Shown here one piece after another: positions 46,693-58,104 of a DNA stretch of 64,000 nt (position 1 is its first letter; each line of letters starts with the position of its first letter). This stretch comes from Albifimbria verrucaria (lineage: Eukaryota > Ascomycota > Sordariomycetes > Hypocreales > Stachybotryaceae): positions 1,922,001-1,986,000 of the forward strand of contig JAHREC010000045.1 in assembly GCA_020081605.1 (NCBI GenBank), given 5' to 3'. The notes beneath the pieces are model-generated. The model was not told the DNA's origin. It saw nothing but the letters and a program-made list of their open reading frames with translations, and ran no database searches. The position numbers and the translations under genes were made by a program.

Positions 46693-48759
46693 ATGCCGTC
46701 TATTTCAACGGTGTTCGCAGCTCTTGCTGCCTCCACACTCCTTATATCTGCTGAAGCGAAGGCTTGCCCACCTCTTGGTGCTGTCCTCCCTCCTCCCCAG
46801 CGTCCTAGCAAGAGTGAAGATGTGCAAAAGGCCTTCCAAAAGCTCAACGGCGGCCTGGATGCGTTTTCGAGCGCCTTCAAGGCGAGTGGCTTCTCCGTCG
46901 GCGTCAAGTCACTCCACGAAGACAAGCAGCTCTACGGCTATCACCACACACCCGAGGTGAAGACTGACTTTGGCACTGACAAAATCGACGAGAACACCAT
47001 CTACCGCGTTGGAAGCATCTCCAAACTTGTGACGGCCTTGATCGCCGTGCAGAATACCAAGATCAATCTGGAAGATTCTGTGCTAAAGTACATCCCTGAG
47101 CTGGAAGACAAAGATCAAAATGATGCCATTATGGACTACAGCTGGGAGGACATCACTGTAGGATCACTCACTAACCACCTTTCTGGCATTGCCAATAACA
47201 GTATGAAACCTTTCAGAAAACTGGTTTATAAATGCTGACCGTCGTCTAGTGGCCATGGATCTCGCCATTTTGCCCAAGGACTGGGCCGCCAAGGGTCTCC
47301 CTCAGATCAAGAAGGAGATGGTCCCGGCTGCTCCGGCTTGCCCAACACCAAATCCTGCACATCCAAGGATATCATCGATGATATCAACGGCCGCCCTCCC
47401 GTTTTCAACTCCTACAACGAGGCTGCCTACTCCAACGTCGCTTTTGCCTTATTGGGGATGGTTATCGAGGCTGCGACTGGCGATAAGTTCGAGGATGTTG
47501 TGAATGAAAGTATCTACAAGCCTGCGGGAATGAAAAGCTCATCATTTAATGGATTTCCTCTTCTTTCAAAAAGAATGGCTTTGTTCCTATTCAAGAGCCA
47601 ACCTGGAACATCACCGCCGGGGTCTTCGAATTGTAGGTACTCAACACTCCCATTGCCGACTGGTAACTGACAATGTCCGCAGTGCTGGTGGTATGTTTTC
47701 CAACACTGTTGACCTCCTGGCATTTGCCGAGGGTATCCTCAACAACCGCTTTCTCTCTCTCGCGAGACTCGCCAGTGGATGAAACCTGCGGTTCACACTA
47801 GCTCGTGGGGCTTTAGCATCGGTGGACCATGGGAGATCCTCCGAAGCGACAACATTACCACCGACGGTCGTCTCATCGATGTGTACACAAAGACTGGCGA
47901 TCTTGGTACCTACCACGGCATACTTGGTATTGTGCCCGACTACGACATTGTCATATCTGTCCTCACTGGTGGCGTGGAGGTGACCATGGACGCGCATGCT
48001 CGTGCTAAGATTTTCAGCGCTATCGTTTCGAACCTTCTACCCGCTCTTGAGCAGGCTGGCAAGGATGAGGTCGCCGCTGCAGAGGGCTACGTAGGCACAT
48101 TTACCGATGAGGATACCAATTCGACCATCACTCTCGAGATTGATGACGGCCCGGGTCTGGTCATCTCCGAGTTCCATGTCCGCGGATATGATGTTCTTAC
48201 CAATATTGGTAGCTACTCCATCTCGACCAGCGAGACTGGAGCCGAAAAAGACAAGGAACTTCCCAAGGTTGAGGGACGAATGTACCCAACTAAGACTGGC
48301 GAGTCCAAGAAGAATATCATCGGCGGTGTTGGCTGGCGCGCCATGTTTGATGCTAAGACGGACGAGCAAAAGGCCGAACTTGATGCCCAACTTTTCTACA
48401 AGGATGGCAGCTGCGAGTCTTGGGTGACCGTTGATGGCGCTTCATCATACAACTTCCTCAGCTTGGCTGAGTTCGTCTTCTGGCGTAACAAGGACGGCAA
48501 TGTGTACTCGATTGAGAACCCTGCATTCAATGTAACCATGGCCAAGGTGAGTGGGAGCAACGAGGGTCGTGACGGCCGGGGTACTGGCAGTGGTAAGGAC
48601 AGCCAGAATGGCCAAAGCAAGGAAGACGGCGAAGAGGAGGGTGGCGATGCCAACGAGGCAGAGGCGCCCGGCTCTTCCGCCTCGACGCTTAGACTTGCTG
48701 GTCCCACTGCCGTCCTTGCCGCTGTTTTTGGAACTATACTGATAGCTCTTCAGCTGTAA
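46693..48759 (+). CDS. Secreted beta-lactamase-fold serine hydrolase, probably GPI-anchored
   Basis: Member of the beta-lactamase/penicillin-binding-protein-like serine hydrolases. The signal peptide is MPSISTVFAALAASTLLISA. The SxxK motif is VGSISK (Ser108, Lys111) and the YxN motif is AAYSNVAF; later pieces are GMKSSSFNGFP, AGGMFSNTVDLLAFAEG and SWGFSIGGPWEI. A C-terminal beta-rich domain (VGTFTDEDTNSTITLEID) follows, then a Gly/Glu/Lys-rich spacer and a hydrophobic tail after small residues (APGSSAS, then LAAVFGTILIALQL), as expected for a GPI signal. Introns 47201-47249 (49 bp) and 47633-47692 (60 bp). One-base gaps near 47325, 47560 and 47745. Fungal relatives include secondary-metabolite hydrolases and lovastatin-transacylase-like enzymes; the substrate is unknown. 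ATG 46693 precedes the signal peptide; an in-frame GTG six bases upstream is not used. Confidence 0.82.
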
Positions 48760-49013
48760 AATACGATAATCGATATGAAAAACTGACAGAAGGGGATATA
48801 GAAGGAGGTAGATGGTCTGGCTACTATTCTGGAGTTTTTATCTGTTACGTGTAGTAAATTGCAACTTGACTTGTCATAGAAGACTCTTAATCAAGTACAG
48901 AAGTTGTGTATCTATTGATGCGTCATTAAATATCGCAAGCGACCTTCAAGACCACCCGCCATATCTAAACTTCACATGGACAGCAGCATTGCTCGGACAT
49001 TAAAGGTCGTACT

Positions 49014-50997
49014 CTAAGAGCGTCGAACGAAAACAGGCATCTTCTCCAGCGGGCAATCAACTTCAGCCGTTTCTCCCCTTCGTACAAATCGTCACTCCAG
49101 AACGACTTCCACTTTTCCCCGCTTGGAAGCTTTGGGAAATAAACCCTGAGCTTCGTCTGCTGGGGCTTCATGACCGGGCAGCAGAGGTACTTGTCGCCAT
49201 ACATGTACTGCTCTTCAATTTCCCAGCACTCCTTGTCTTCTGGGAACTCATAGAATAGAGTACGCATGACGGGGTGCCCTTCTCATGTGCTTCCTGCATC
49301 AGCTTACGCGTGTACTCTCGCAAGTCCTCACGAATTTGCAGGTACTTCTTGCAAATCTCATAAACCTCTGGCCCATACGACCAGACTTCATTTGCGGCAC
49401 TGCTGCGGCAACCAGCACCGCCGGTAGTTCCGTGCTGTGGCTGAATGGGCTGGCGGAAGCCGTGTAATCTCATGACAGGGCAGAATGTGCCCCATTGGAA
49501 CCAGCGTACGAGAAGCTCACGAAATTTCTCGTCATCAGGGTTGCCACCGTAGAAGCCGCCAATATCAGTCGTCCACCAGGGCAAACCGGAAATTCCCATG
49601 CTGAGACCAGCTGTAAGTTGAGAGCGGAAGCTGGGCCATGAGGATGCAATGTCGCCACTCCAGACAAGAGCTCCCATCCTCTGCGAACCGGCCCAGGCGC
49701 AACGCAGGAGATTCAGAATATTTTTTGGCCCTCTTTTGCATCCCTCGTAAAAGGCCCGTGCATACTCGAGTGGGTAGATGTTTCCAATAGCGACATTGGG
49801 ACCTAGGTGGTAGCGATAGTTGTCAAAGTCATAAATGCGATATTCAGGCTCAGCCTCGTCGAGCCAGAAGACCTTGATTCCTTTAGAGTAGTAGTTCTGC
49901 TTGGCTTTGTCCCAAACATACTCGCGAGCTCCTGGATTCGTAGCGTCAAAGTGAATAGTATCCCCTTGAAAGTCAAGGCCAGTTCGGACACCACGGTCGG
50001 TCCTGATGAGATAACCTTTCTCGACCATTTCGTCGTAGTTTTCAGAAAGCTTGTCGACAGTCGGCCATATAGACACCATGAGCTCAATGTTCAGATCTGT
50101 AAGCTCTTTGATCATGGCATCTGGGTCTGGCCAGTATGTAGGATCAAATTTCCACTCGCCCTGTTTCGGCCAGTGAAAGAAGTCGATGACAATGAGGTCA
50201 ATTGGAAGATTCCGACGCTTATACTCGCGCGCAACTGTGAGGAGCTCCTCTTGCGTCTGGTAGCGTAACTTGCATTGCCAGAACCCAAGGCCATACTCGG
50301 GCATCATGGGTACCTTACCAGTGGCATCTGCATACGCCTCTACGATTTCCGCTGGCGAGTTGCCTGCGACTACCCAGTAATCGAGGGCCTTTGTGGACAA
50401 AGCCTCGAAGCTTGTAACATTCTTTCCAAACACAGCGTTTCCGATCGCTGGGTTATTCCAAAGAAAGCCATAACCTCTGGACGAAAGCACGAATGGAACG
50501 CTTGCTTGAGAATTTCGTTGCGCTAGCTCTAGCTGGTGGCCCTTGATATCAAGCAGTGGCTGCTGGTATTGACCCATACCAAAAAGTTTCTCCTTTGGAT
50601 CCAAGCTCTCAAAGCGCGCGGTCAGATGATAGTCGCCGCCAATAATAGGTTTAAACTCGCGAGCTTCAATGCCAAGGGCGCTGGCCTTGGGGTCATTCAC
50701 ATCATGGAGATTGCGCGCAAACTCCTCCAAGAGAAGCTTTCCCTCAGCGTTCCAGATGGTCAGTTTGCCGCCTTTCGTGATCTTAGCTGTGATATTGCCA
50801 TTAATTAGTGATGCCGAATTTTCATCGATGTCAATTTTCGGCTCTGTTGTTGCAGGTGAAAGCAGAGCCCAATCCTGCTCAGGCATGACACTCGATTTGG
50901 TTGCACGAACGCGAAGAGCATTTCGTCCCCATGGCTCAACCCAGAGCTTTTCCGCATCAAAGGCGTAGACAAGACGGCCTTTTTCTTCGTACAACAT
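49014..50997 (-). CDS. GH31 alpha-xylosidase
   Basis: Releases terminal alpha-xylose from xyloglucan oligosaccharides; YicI-type family 31 glycoside hydrolase. The N-terminal beta-sandwich (WGRNALRVRAT, FARNLHDV) leads to the TIM barrel. The catalytic nucleophile is Asp380 in KVFWLDEAEPEY, the acid/base is Asp449 in ALVWSGDIASSW, and FFHWPKQGEWKFDP and SGLPWWTTDIGGF line the pocket. There is no signal peptide, which fits the intracellular fungal enzymes of this type. No intron. The frame breaks once near 49275 (EKGTP to VMRTLF) and once near 49060 (YEG to ETAEVD), both a base short in runs of C or G; the corrected protein of about 661 residues ends CPLEKMPVFVRRS. ATG 50997 (MLYEEKGRL) is chosen; the open frame continues upstream to 51189 only with low-complexity Cys/Ser codons. 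Confidence 0.88.
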
Positions 50998-51714
50998 TTT
51001 GTGAACCGATCTGATACAACAGGAAGAGCAAAAAGACGTGCAATGATGGTGTTTGCTGTCAGTGCAGCGTATGGCGGGGTTTGTCCTCGGGGTTTTGTTG
51101 TCCGACTTACACGAGCTTCTCCGCAGTGAATGTGCCGTCATCACGCATATTGGTAGGAGGCCGGAGGCACGCTTGCAGCATGGGTACATGCAATTGATGC
51201 CTAAACATGATTCTTCAGTATCCGTATGGCACGATATGATCTAACACGATTTTAGGTCTTTACCAATTGTAACACTATCTTGCAGCTATATATTGGTTAT
51301 ATATAGCTTTCCAAAGTTTTATACAACCCAGAGGTGTTAGAATGACTTAGAAATGGTTTCCATGACTCCTAGAGAAGAAATCACAAGTGAACGAAGGAAT
51401 GCTGCCAGTACCTTTCGGAAGGAACATGTTTGCCTCATCCAACAATTCTGTGATGTGAAAGATGCGCGTGTGACTTCCTGCATGCTATCCTACAATCGAG
51501 ATCTGTTGAATGGGTGTAATCATACAGAAAGAGGCAAAGACTTGGCTGAATAGTACATGCGCGTCCAGAGATTTGCTGTAAGTCTTTAATAGTGCAAAAA
51601 GCATAGAAAGATAGCTATGGCTCGATAATGTGGCTGATCAAGGAGAGCTTGTATTGGGATCGTTCTTGAGATAAGCAATACTCCATATTGATAAATCAGA
51701 ATGATATTCGCCCA
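50998..51714. other. Intergenic upstream of the alpha-xylosidase gene
   Basis: AT-rich, with TATATATTGG and TATATATAGC at 51285-51308 that could serve the alpha-xylosidase promoter. A 66-codon plus-strand frame at 51353 shows nothing recognisable. Confidence 0.45.
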
Positions 51715-52431
51715 TTACTCCTTCCACTCAACCTGGAAATCCTTGAACTCGGCCTTTAGTGGTGTGCCCTGCCCAGGTTTTGCTGCATAAGCCTCAACCT
51801 TAACAACCCAATCGTCGCCATAACCAAACGGCCAATTAATCTCGCGAAGAGGCAGTTTCTCGTCTCCCGCAACCTGATATACCCAGAGACTGAGTCCAAG
51901 TTCGTCGATATGCTTCTCAACGCGCACTGTAGTCCATGTCTCGCCTGGCACAAATGGAGCATCAGATGCAGTAGCTACAGGAGCAATACTCCAGTCAGAC
52001 CATGCATCTGTGCCCACTGTACCCACACGAGGTTTTCCTGATAGAATTCAATACCGGTCTTGATCCACTTGTCAGGAATTCCGGTGCATGATGAACCCGT
52101 CGGTCGGATTGAGAGCACAAGACCGGCCTGGTCATACTGAATCTCAGGCGTGAAGCGAAAAGCCACCGAAGAAGAGACAAATTCAGTCAGTTTGCCAGTG
52201 CTTACGCTTCCTGGGCCTACGGCGGTAGGAGCTGCCAGGATAAAGTCTCAGCAAAGGTCTGGATAATATGTTGAGCTAGTGTAGCACACTTACCATTGAA
52301 GACGTTGGTCGATGGAGGCTTACGCCAGGCATCTGTACCTGCTTGAGCCTTGATAGTAAACATCGCGTATGCCGTATCCAGAAAGGCGACACAAAGGAGA
52401 AACCGAAATATGAAAGGCAAAAGGTCGTCAT
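51715..52431 (-). CDS. DUF1349-family beta-sandwich protein
   Basis: Concanavalin-A-like lectin/glucanase-fold protein of the DUF1349 family. Motifs: FTIKAQAGTDAWRKPPSTNV, VAFRFTPEIQYDQAGLVLSI, DKWIKTGIEFYQEN, TDAWSDWSIAP, TWTTVRVEKH, WVYQVAG and a terminal EFKDFQVEWKE. An intron runs from the GTAAGT after FNV-FN to CTGGCAG (about 52240-52293), then APTAVGPGSV continues. One base is missing near 52035 (QEN to RVGTVG, in a CC). The start is uncertain: ATG 52363 gives the usual cytosolic form of about 205 residues, while one extra T near 52420 would join ATG 52431 to LPFIFRFLLCVAFLDTAYA, a good signal peptide. The span covers the longer option. The biochemical role of this family is not established. 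It neighbours the alpha-xylosidase on the same strand. Confidence 0.78.
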
Positions 52432-53078
52432 TTCGCTCATTGAGTATAGCGAGGTTTAGTACGATGCTAAAGCGGAGTCACAAAGGCGGAGCAGGGGTCC
52501 CCGGAGTAGTTTACATGGCATCTATCTCCGCGACGTCACTGGCACGGCTCGTATAAAATTCAGGCTGTCCCTGGCTTAATCCGTCGGCCCAGCTGCAGTC
52601 TGCACACTAATCCTTAGTACCAAAACTGAAAGCCTCTCAGCTTGTTCAGGACTGGATGATTCGGGTAGGTGCCTCTATAACGTGGGGCTCCTTTTCAGCT
52701 ACAATGAGGGGGAGCGGAGAATGGTGAAGTGGACATGGGGTGTTTATTACCCCAATTCTTTCGGCTATTCTCGTATGAAGGACATTACATAAACATAATA
52801 GCGATTTTGGAAGTTAAACGTTGAGTAGTGATTGATTGAAGAATCGAACCATAATGTTGACTGAGCTCAGAATGGAGCCAGGATGCCTTCACTGCCTGTA
52901 TTACAAACCATGTTGTCGTCCAAGCAGCTCTATCTTGCCAAATACAAATATATGTATCTCACCACAATCCTAATGAACGAGCGGAAGAGAGAAAATTGGA
53001 TGCTGAAGCATGGGTGGTATCTGAGTTATAAGAGTGAATATGGGCGAAAGCCGGTAGCTTATGATGCATGCCCGCAGT
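52432..53078. other. Intergenic
   Basis: No gene is supported. An 80-codon plus-strand frame at 52883 overlaps the end of the HET gene and is AT-biased; I treat it as chance. Confidence 0.45.
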
Positions 53079-54193
53079 TCAAATATAATGAAACTGTAGG
53101 CCCTTTTCAGTTAACAATTTGGTGACAGTTTCGTGCCCTTTTTCTTTTGCCCATGAAAGAATATACTGTTCCAGCTCATCATCTGTAAGTGCCAACTCAT
53201 TCTTTACCCGTTCACGTTCTCTTTTGACACTAACAGCAATGTCCAAATCACTGACATTATCTAACATCATTCTGTTTCGTAACTGCTGGCCAGCGTCAAA
53301 ATGACTATCAAAGTCCATGAAAATTTCATCCTCGATGATTTTATGAATGGCCGCAAAGAATACCTCTGTTGGAGTTTTGGAGTAGTCTACTGGTATCAAC
53401 CCTGAGCTCCGAACCAAACTCAGCAAGCCATAGACTTTGTCGCGGACGTCTTCGCATTCTAAACCCGAGAAAGTTTCAAGAATATAGCTTAGTCTCTGTC
53501 TTGCGGCTTTGAAAGAGACCTTTTCTTCGATAAGAGTTAGAACAGTCTCGTTGATTTCCAGAGGATACGTCCAGTAGCGTTCAAAGCTGGAATGGTGTGG
53601 AGTGAACAAATCCACTAGATTCAGCCAGTGGAAATTCTCGTCACCGCACAGAACGAAGATTTCCTTAGCCATCAGAATTTCCTGAAGAATCCAAAGCCTA
53701 CCCCAGTAGGGCCTTCGAAAAAGCGTTTCCACCGAAGTGCGCGGCCATAGCCAGCGAATCCCGGATTTGAGAGCATCTATCGCTCTATCACTATTGTCAT
53801 CCTCGATTCCGAGCCATATAGCGACAGCATCCGCTTTTGCGTAAATCTGTGCCATCAAGCTGACCTGATGGTTCCTTTCATTCACCGTGGTCTGGTCAAT
53901 ACATATCTGATCAATCCACAACCATGCTTGTGGATATTTCTTGAACCTGTTTAAAAATGCCAAATGTTTTCCCGGAGAGGAAATTTTTGTCCTTCAATTA
54001 AGATATGCCGGGCTGGAAAGGGTTCTCCCCATGTGTAAGAAACTGCGTCGTACTTGGGACAGTTCTCAAAGTCGAAAATAGAGACCGTCCCTGCCAGACT
54101 CCCGCTTGATTCCGAAGGAACTAATTGGAAAAGCCGAATTTCAGTTTTATTGAGATCTAGTGGCCGATGCCTAAAGAAAGTGTCGGCAGACAT
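53079..54193 (-). CDS. HET-domain protein (heterokaryon incompatibility type)
   Basis: HET domain proteins act in fungal non-self recognition and can trigger a cell-death response. All usual blocks are present: LFQLVPSES, KYDAVSYTWGEPF, the helix with WLWIDQICIDQTTVNERNHQ, VSLMAQIYAKADAVAIWLG, RPYWGRLWILQEILMAKEI and DVRDKVYGLLSL, then the YSKTPTEVF block. About 370 residues, intronless, with a charged C-terminal helix (VKRERERVKNELALTDDELE) and a last segment that hints at one ankyrin-like unit (GHETVTKLLTEKGL). One T is missing in a run near 53965 (ENIWHF to LNRFKKYP), the only break. There is no NACHT, patatin or other partner domain, so it is a stand-alone HET protein. ATG 54193 begins MSADTFF. 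Confidence 0.85.
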
Positions 54194-55051
54194 TTTATGT
54201 TTATTGGGCTCACAAAGCCACCGCTCCTATATCTGATAGGCCTTGTTGTTAAAGAACAAAAAAACAGACACAGGATGCTGGCAATGAATCGACGTGAACA
54301 AACAGCGTGCGTGGGGCACCGGCCAAAGCTCTTTGCTGTAGCCCTTATGGCTGACTAAACTCGCAAGGGATTCACATCCACTCAACTTGGGCAGTGAAAC
54401 TATCCATTCTGCCTTACACTGCCCCACAGACAAGTTGGTCCGAGTTTGCATCCACATCTAGGACATGTAGAAGTAGTTATTTGGATACTCATAGCGACTG
54501 CCTATTTTTGAAGATTGGGTCACCGTGTAGGACCAGCATGAGCAGCCCTTGTTCGGGCCTGCTCCACTTGACCCAGGCACCGAACCTTTGCTAATGACGT
54601 CTTCAGGCTTGAAAGAATTTGAGGTTCTTTATAGAACTTCTCTCCATTCCGAGTCCAAGAGACAATTATATAACAGTACTGCCTCTGGCGGATGTAGAAG
54701 GGCATTGGCTACCTCATTCAATTTCAGAAGGATAGTGCACAGCTGAAGAAGTGTCAGAATGCGTATCATTTCGTTATGTTCTCTTAATGCTTAAAATGTG
54801 CGAACGTAGATCAGCTAATTATTAGCATCTTATCCTATAGAAAACAAAGGCCTGATGCCTAGAATCCACACTAAGCGTTCAATTGTTTAAGTGAACCTAG
54901 TTGAGTCCTTGTTTGCATTTCATCAATTGGTATGTGACCTATCGACTATTACTTACTTCATATCAATATTATTATTCCTCCGCCCTAGAGATTGGTTATG
55001 ATAGTCTTCGCCAACCACTCCTTTTTAGCTTTACAAAAGTTTTCAGCCTCA
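54194..55051. other. Intergenic
   Basis: AT-rich; no coding feature supported. It lies between the 3' end of the tyrosinase gene and the promoter of the HET gene. Confidence 0.45.
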
Positions 55052-56315
55052 TCACAGGCTTATGGTCGTCAGAACACCATTAGCGACAGTGTTGAGAGTC
55101 ACCTTGAAGTCACTACTGTAGAAGTACTCAGCGCATACTAAGCCGCTTCTCACATCCATAACGTCGCGCACGGTGGCATTCGGAGCTAGGCCAGCACTTG
55201 ATAAGACATGATCCAGGGTCGTGGTATTACCACTATCCCTGAATAGTCAAACTGGTCTGGGCCTGGGTAGGTTAAGCCGAGCTTCTGGACATAGCCTGGC
55301 CGTGGATGGTTGCGGCCACCTATATCCATCAAGCGATTGGTAAGATCAATTGTCTGCCACTTCCACCACATGGCATCGAGCCAGCCGTGCTGTTACTCCT
55401 TTAGCTTATCATGCAGAACATCCGTTATTGGATAACTTACATGCAAAAGAAAACTGGATCGCCTGCGCTTGCTGCCACGTCGCTCATCAGCCCGCCGACA
55501 CCCCCGTGCCCAGCAGCATGAGGTGCTCCAGCCCAGCACTCCCAAACAGCAGTGTAAGTGGCAACCTGAAAACAGGAGTTGATGGAAATGGTGCTGGCAG
55601 CAGTCTGGAAATAATGACTAAAGTTACGGTAGATGTGATAATCCGAGGCAGTCAGGTTTGGTCGCCTCAGGCGCAGTGTTGTAGACGCAAAAGGCCCAGT
55701 AGTGATGTAGCCATTTTCTCCTGCTCCATTTCCTCCAAATGAGTCAGCTTGATAGACTTCAGAGCCATCCAAGCTTGGGAGGACGGAATCAAGGTTTTCG
55801 TCCCAGTATCTAAGCAATGTTAACAATTTCATTTCTTACAGAGCAAGCTATGACTTGCGGCAATGGCCCAGTGTAACCACACTCATCTCGTAACATGTGC
55901 CCATGAATGGCGACGTAATAACGATGCCACGGTAGGAAGTAACCCTAGAAAGTCATTTCAGTCAAGGTATCGCGTTTATCAATATGTGTGCTTTGAATGA
56001 CACGGAGTAGTGGCTTACAACATCATGAACATAATTGGCTTGAATGATGTGGTTCCAGTGCAAGTCGTCCCAGCGAGTGCGGGCTCCCGGAATGTTCAAC
56101 CTGCTAGGGGAGGACATCAGACATAGCTCAGCATTAATATATGCCGATTGCTCAGAGCTTGACAGCATGCCCCTACAACCTCCGTAAGTATTGCAAGCCT
56201 AAAACGAAACAGCATTGGGTCCATACCATGGCTTGTGGGCAATCTTGGTTGTACATGTCGCCTCAGAAATCACGAGGGGACTAAGAAAGAGAGCAAGCCA
56301 CAATAGTGGAATCAT
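55052..56315 (-). CDS. Secreted tyrosinase (type-3 copper oxidase)
   Basis: Oxidises phenols to quinones; small secreted fungal tyrosinase. The signal peptide is MIPLLWLALFLSPLVISEA. Exon 2 has SEQSAYINAELCLMSSP, PGARTRWDDLHWNHIIQ and YVHDV; exon 3 has GYFLPWHRYYVAIHGHMLRD (copper A region) followed by ECGYTGPLP. Next comes YWDENLDS, then AGAPHAAGHGGVGG and VFF..H/H..WLDAMWWKWQ (copper B region). Introns: 54 bp after HKPW (GTATGG...TGTAG), one of about 80 bp after YVHDV, one of about 45 bp before YWDEN, and one that splits the two copper-B histidines at FFLH/HGWLD. One-base gaps occur near the third and fourth introns (about 55815 and 55450) and near 55245 (QFDY to GDSGNTT). TGA at 55054-55052; about 370 residues. 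Exact splice sites around exons 3-4 are uncertain because of the frame errors. Confidence 0.8.
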
Positions 56316-58104
56316 GATGACAGTTGTTGGTCTTGCACTTGACCATCAGAAAGGGAATTGCGAGATGTTCACGTAGAGCCTAGGAAGAGATCCTGAGGAT
56401 CATATACTGTAGGACCTTCAAACCGGTGGCTGAAAAGTCGTCATCTACTACTGGTGTAATTATATGTAGACCGTGACACATCGTCGGCAACACTACCCGG
56501 ATATTACGCTACAGAGTTGTCGCGGAAGCTAGACCCAGCCGGCTGGTAAGTGCCGTCCATACTTTAATTACACACACGAGCCTGAAAGTTGCAGTCTCCT
56601 TCCACACAACCCCCAACTCGAACATAAGCAATGCGAATTGGTGTCACGCTTTGTTTTAATAAGGTAATAGATCGCCTGTTTTGCCCATCCGTCCTGGTCA
56701 ATCGGACTCGTATTGTAAAGTTTACTCCTGTGGGACAATTGACTTGGGCCATCATCTCACGATTGGGCAAATAACAAGATAGTTTAACGTTAAATGCATG
56801 CGCTAGCAGAGATGAGGCTGACCCGAAGCGATATTGATCCAATTGAATCAATGGTCGGATATTTAGTGGTCAGATAAGATGCATGCCGAAGAGCCCTCGC
56901 ATCTTGTTGCCACTCACATCACTAGGATCGCACCTCACACATATTCAATAGGTGCGACTCACTTGAAGGCGAACTCTACTAGACTCTCCTTGCTTTGGAG
57001 TGTCCGTGATCAGGTATCCCCGGTGCGTGGGACAGGGCGCGTGTGGAACGTTGGGGTCATCGGACAACCGTTCTTCATGTAGCCGTTGTGGCGGTTTGCT
57101 TGCATCCGCACAGGCTAGTTCAGGTAATGCAGCTGCAATTCGGCACGCGATGTGAGCGACCAAGTGTTTCCCAGCTACTGTGCTACGGCCGGGTCTTCCC
57201 TCCCACTCTCATGGTGCACGTTGCCTTGACCTGCTTTAGTCATCGTAATGCGACGTTAGTGTACTTTGTCGGCCTGATCATCCCTGATACCATGGACAGT
57301 TACTGGGAAGCTTCTGAACGATGTATCATACCCAGCCTCTGACATATCTGCTTATTGTAGATCATTTACTGGAGGATTCTTCAGCTCTAATGGAATGATC
57401 TTCACAAGACGCCATCAATGGGCCGACGGCACCATTGATTTGTGGTAAACGCTAGGCCTAGTGCGTCAATCAAGCACTATGACCAAAGCCAGGGAGACGA
57501 CCCGGTCAATTGCACCTCGATTGACCTATGAACGTCAGATTGTAAGACCAAAGCATGAAGCGTTGAGACTGCTTCTAGACCGTCACTACGAAGGCTTTCT
57601 CGAAACCTCTTTAGTGCTGTCGTCCCAGACCGTTTCTCACGCTATAAAACCATGGCATTCCGGATATGGACTGGGAACAAACTGAGTTTGGGAGTGCAAA
57701 GGCACACTACAGCATGTCCAGCCGAGGTTCCGGGTTAGGCTTGTCAACATCTGTGCCGGAATTATGTTTGTGACTTGATTTCATTTGTATGTCTCATCAC
57801 AGCCATTAGTTGGACTGTGGTATCCGACCGTGTATGGATTACTACGACAACTATTGTCGTCCCCAAGACCACAAAGTGACCCGTTCCGCATCACAACTCT
57901 ATATGCATTAATAGGGGACAGGGGTATTCAGTAGTAAGCCATTTCTGGTATGCCGATATCGCGTTCACTTATCCACTCCATGCAACTAAGCGGATGGCGT
58001 TGCGTCACACCTTCAATTGATTCAACTCAACCGCCCCACCACGGTCGCGGAACTGCCCGAGGCAACCCGAGGTAATCCAACGTAGCAACAGTCAGCCATT
58101 CAAG
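56316..58104. other. Intergenic with possible gene fragments
   Basis: Apart from the weak minus-strand candidate listed at 56564-57163, I see no gene. The TATAA and CT content before 58105 is ordinary. Confidence 0.4.
56564..57163 (-). pseudogene. Possible broken small gene
   Basis: Two minus-strand frames have protein-like composition: 57163-56945 (ends SSRVRLQ at a GTGAGT that could be a splice donor) and 56851-56564 (NVKLSCYLPNREMMAQVNC, then GGCVEGDCNFQARVCN before the stop, with five cysteines). Neither has a convincing ATG, and I could not splice them together in frame. It may be a relic or a cysteine-rich secreted protein with missed exons. Confidence 0.25.
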
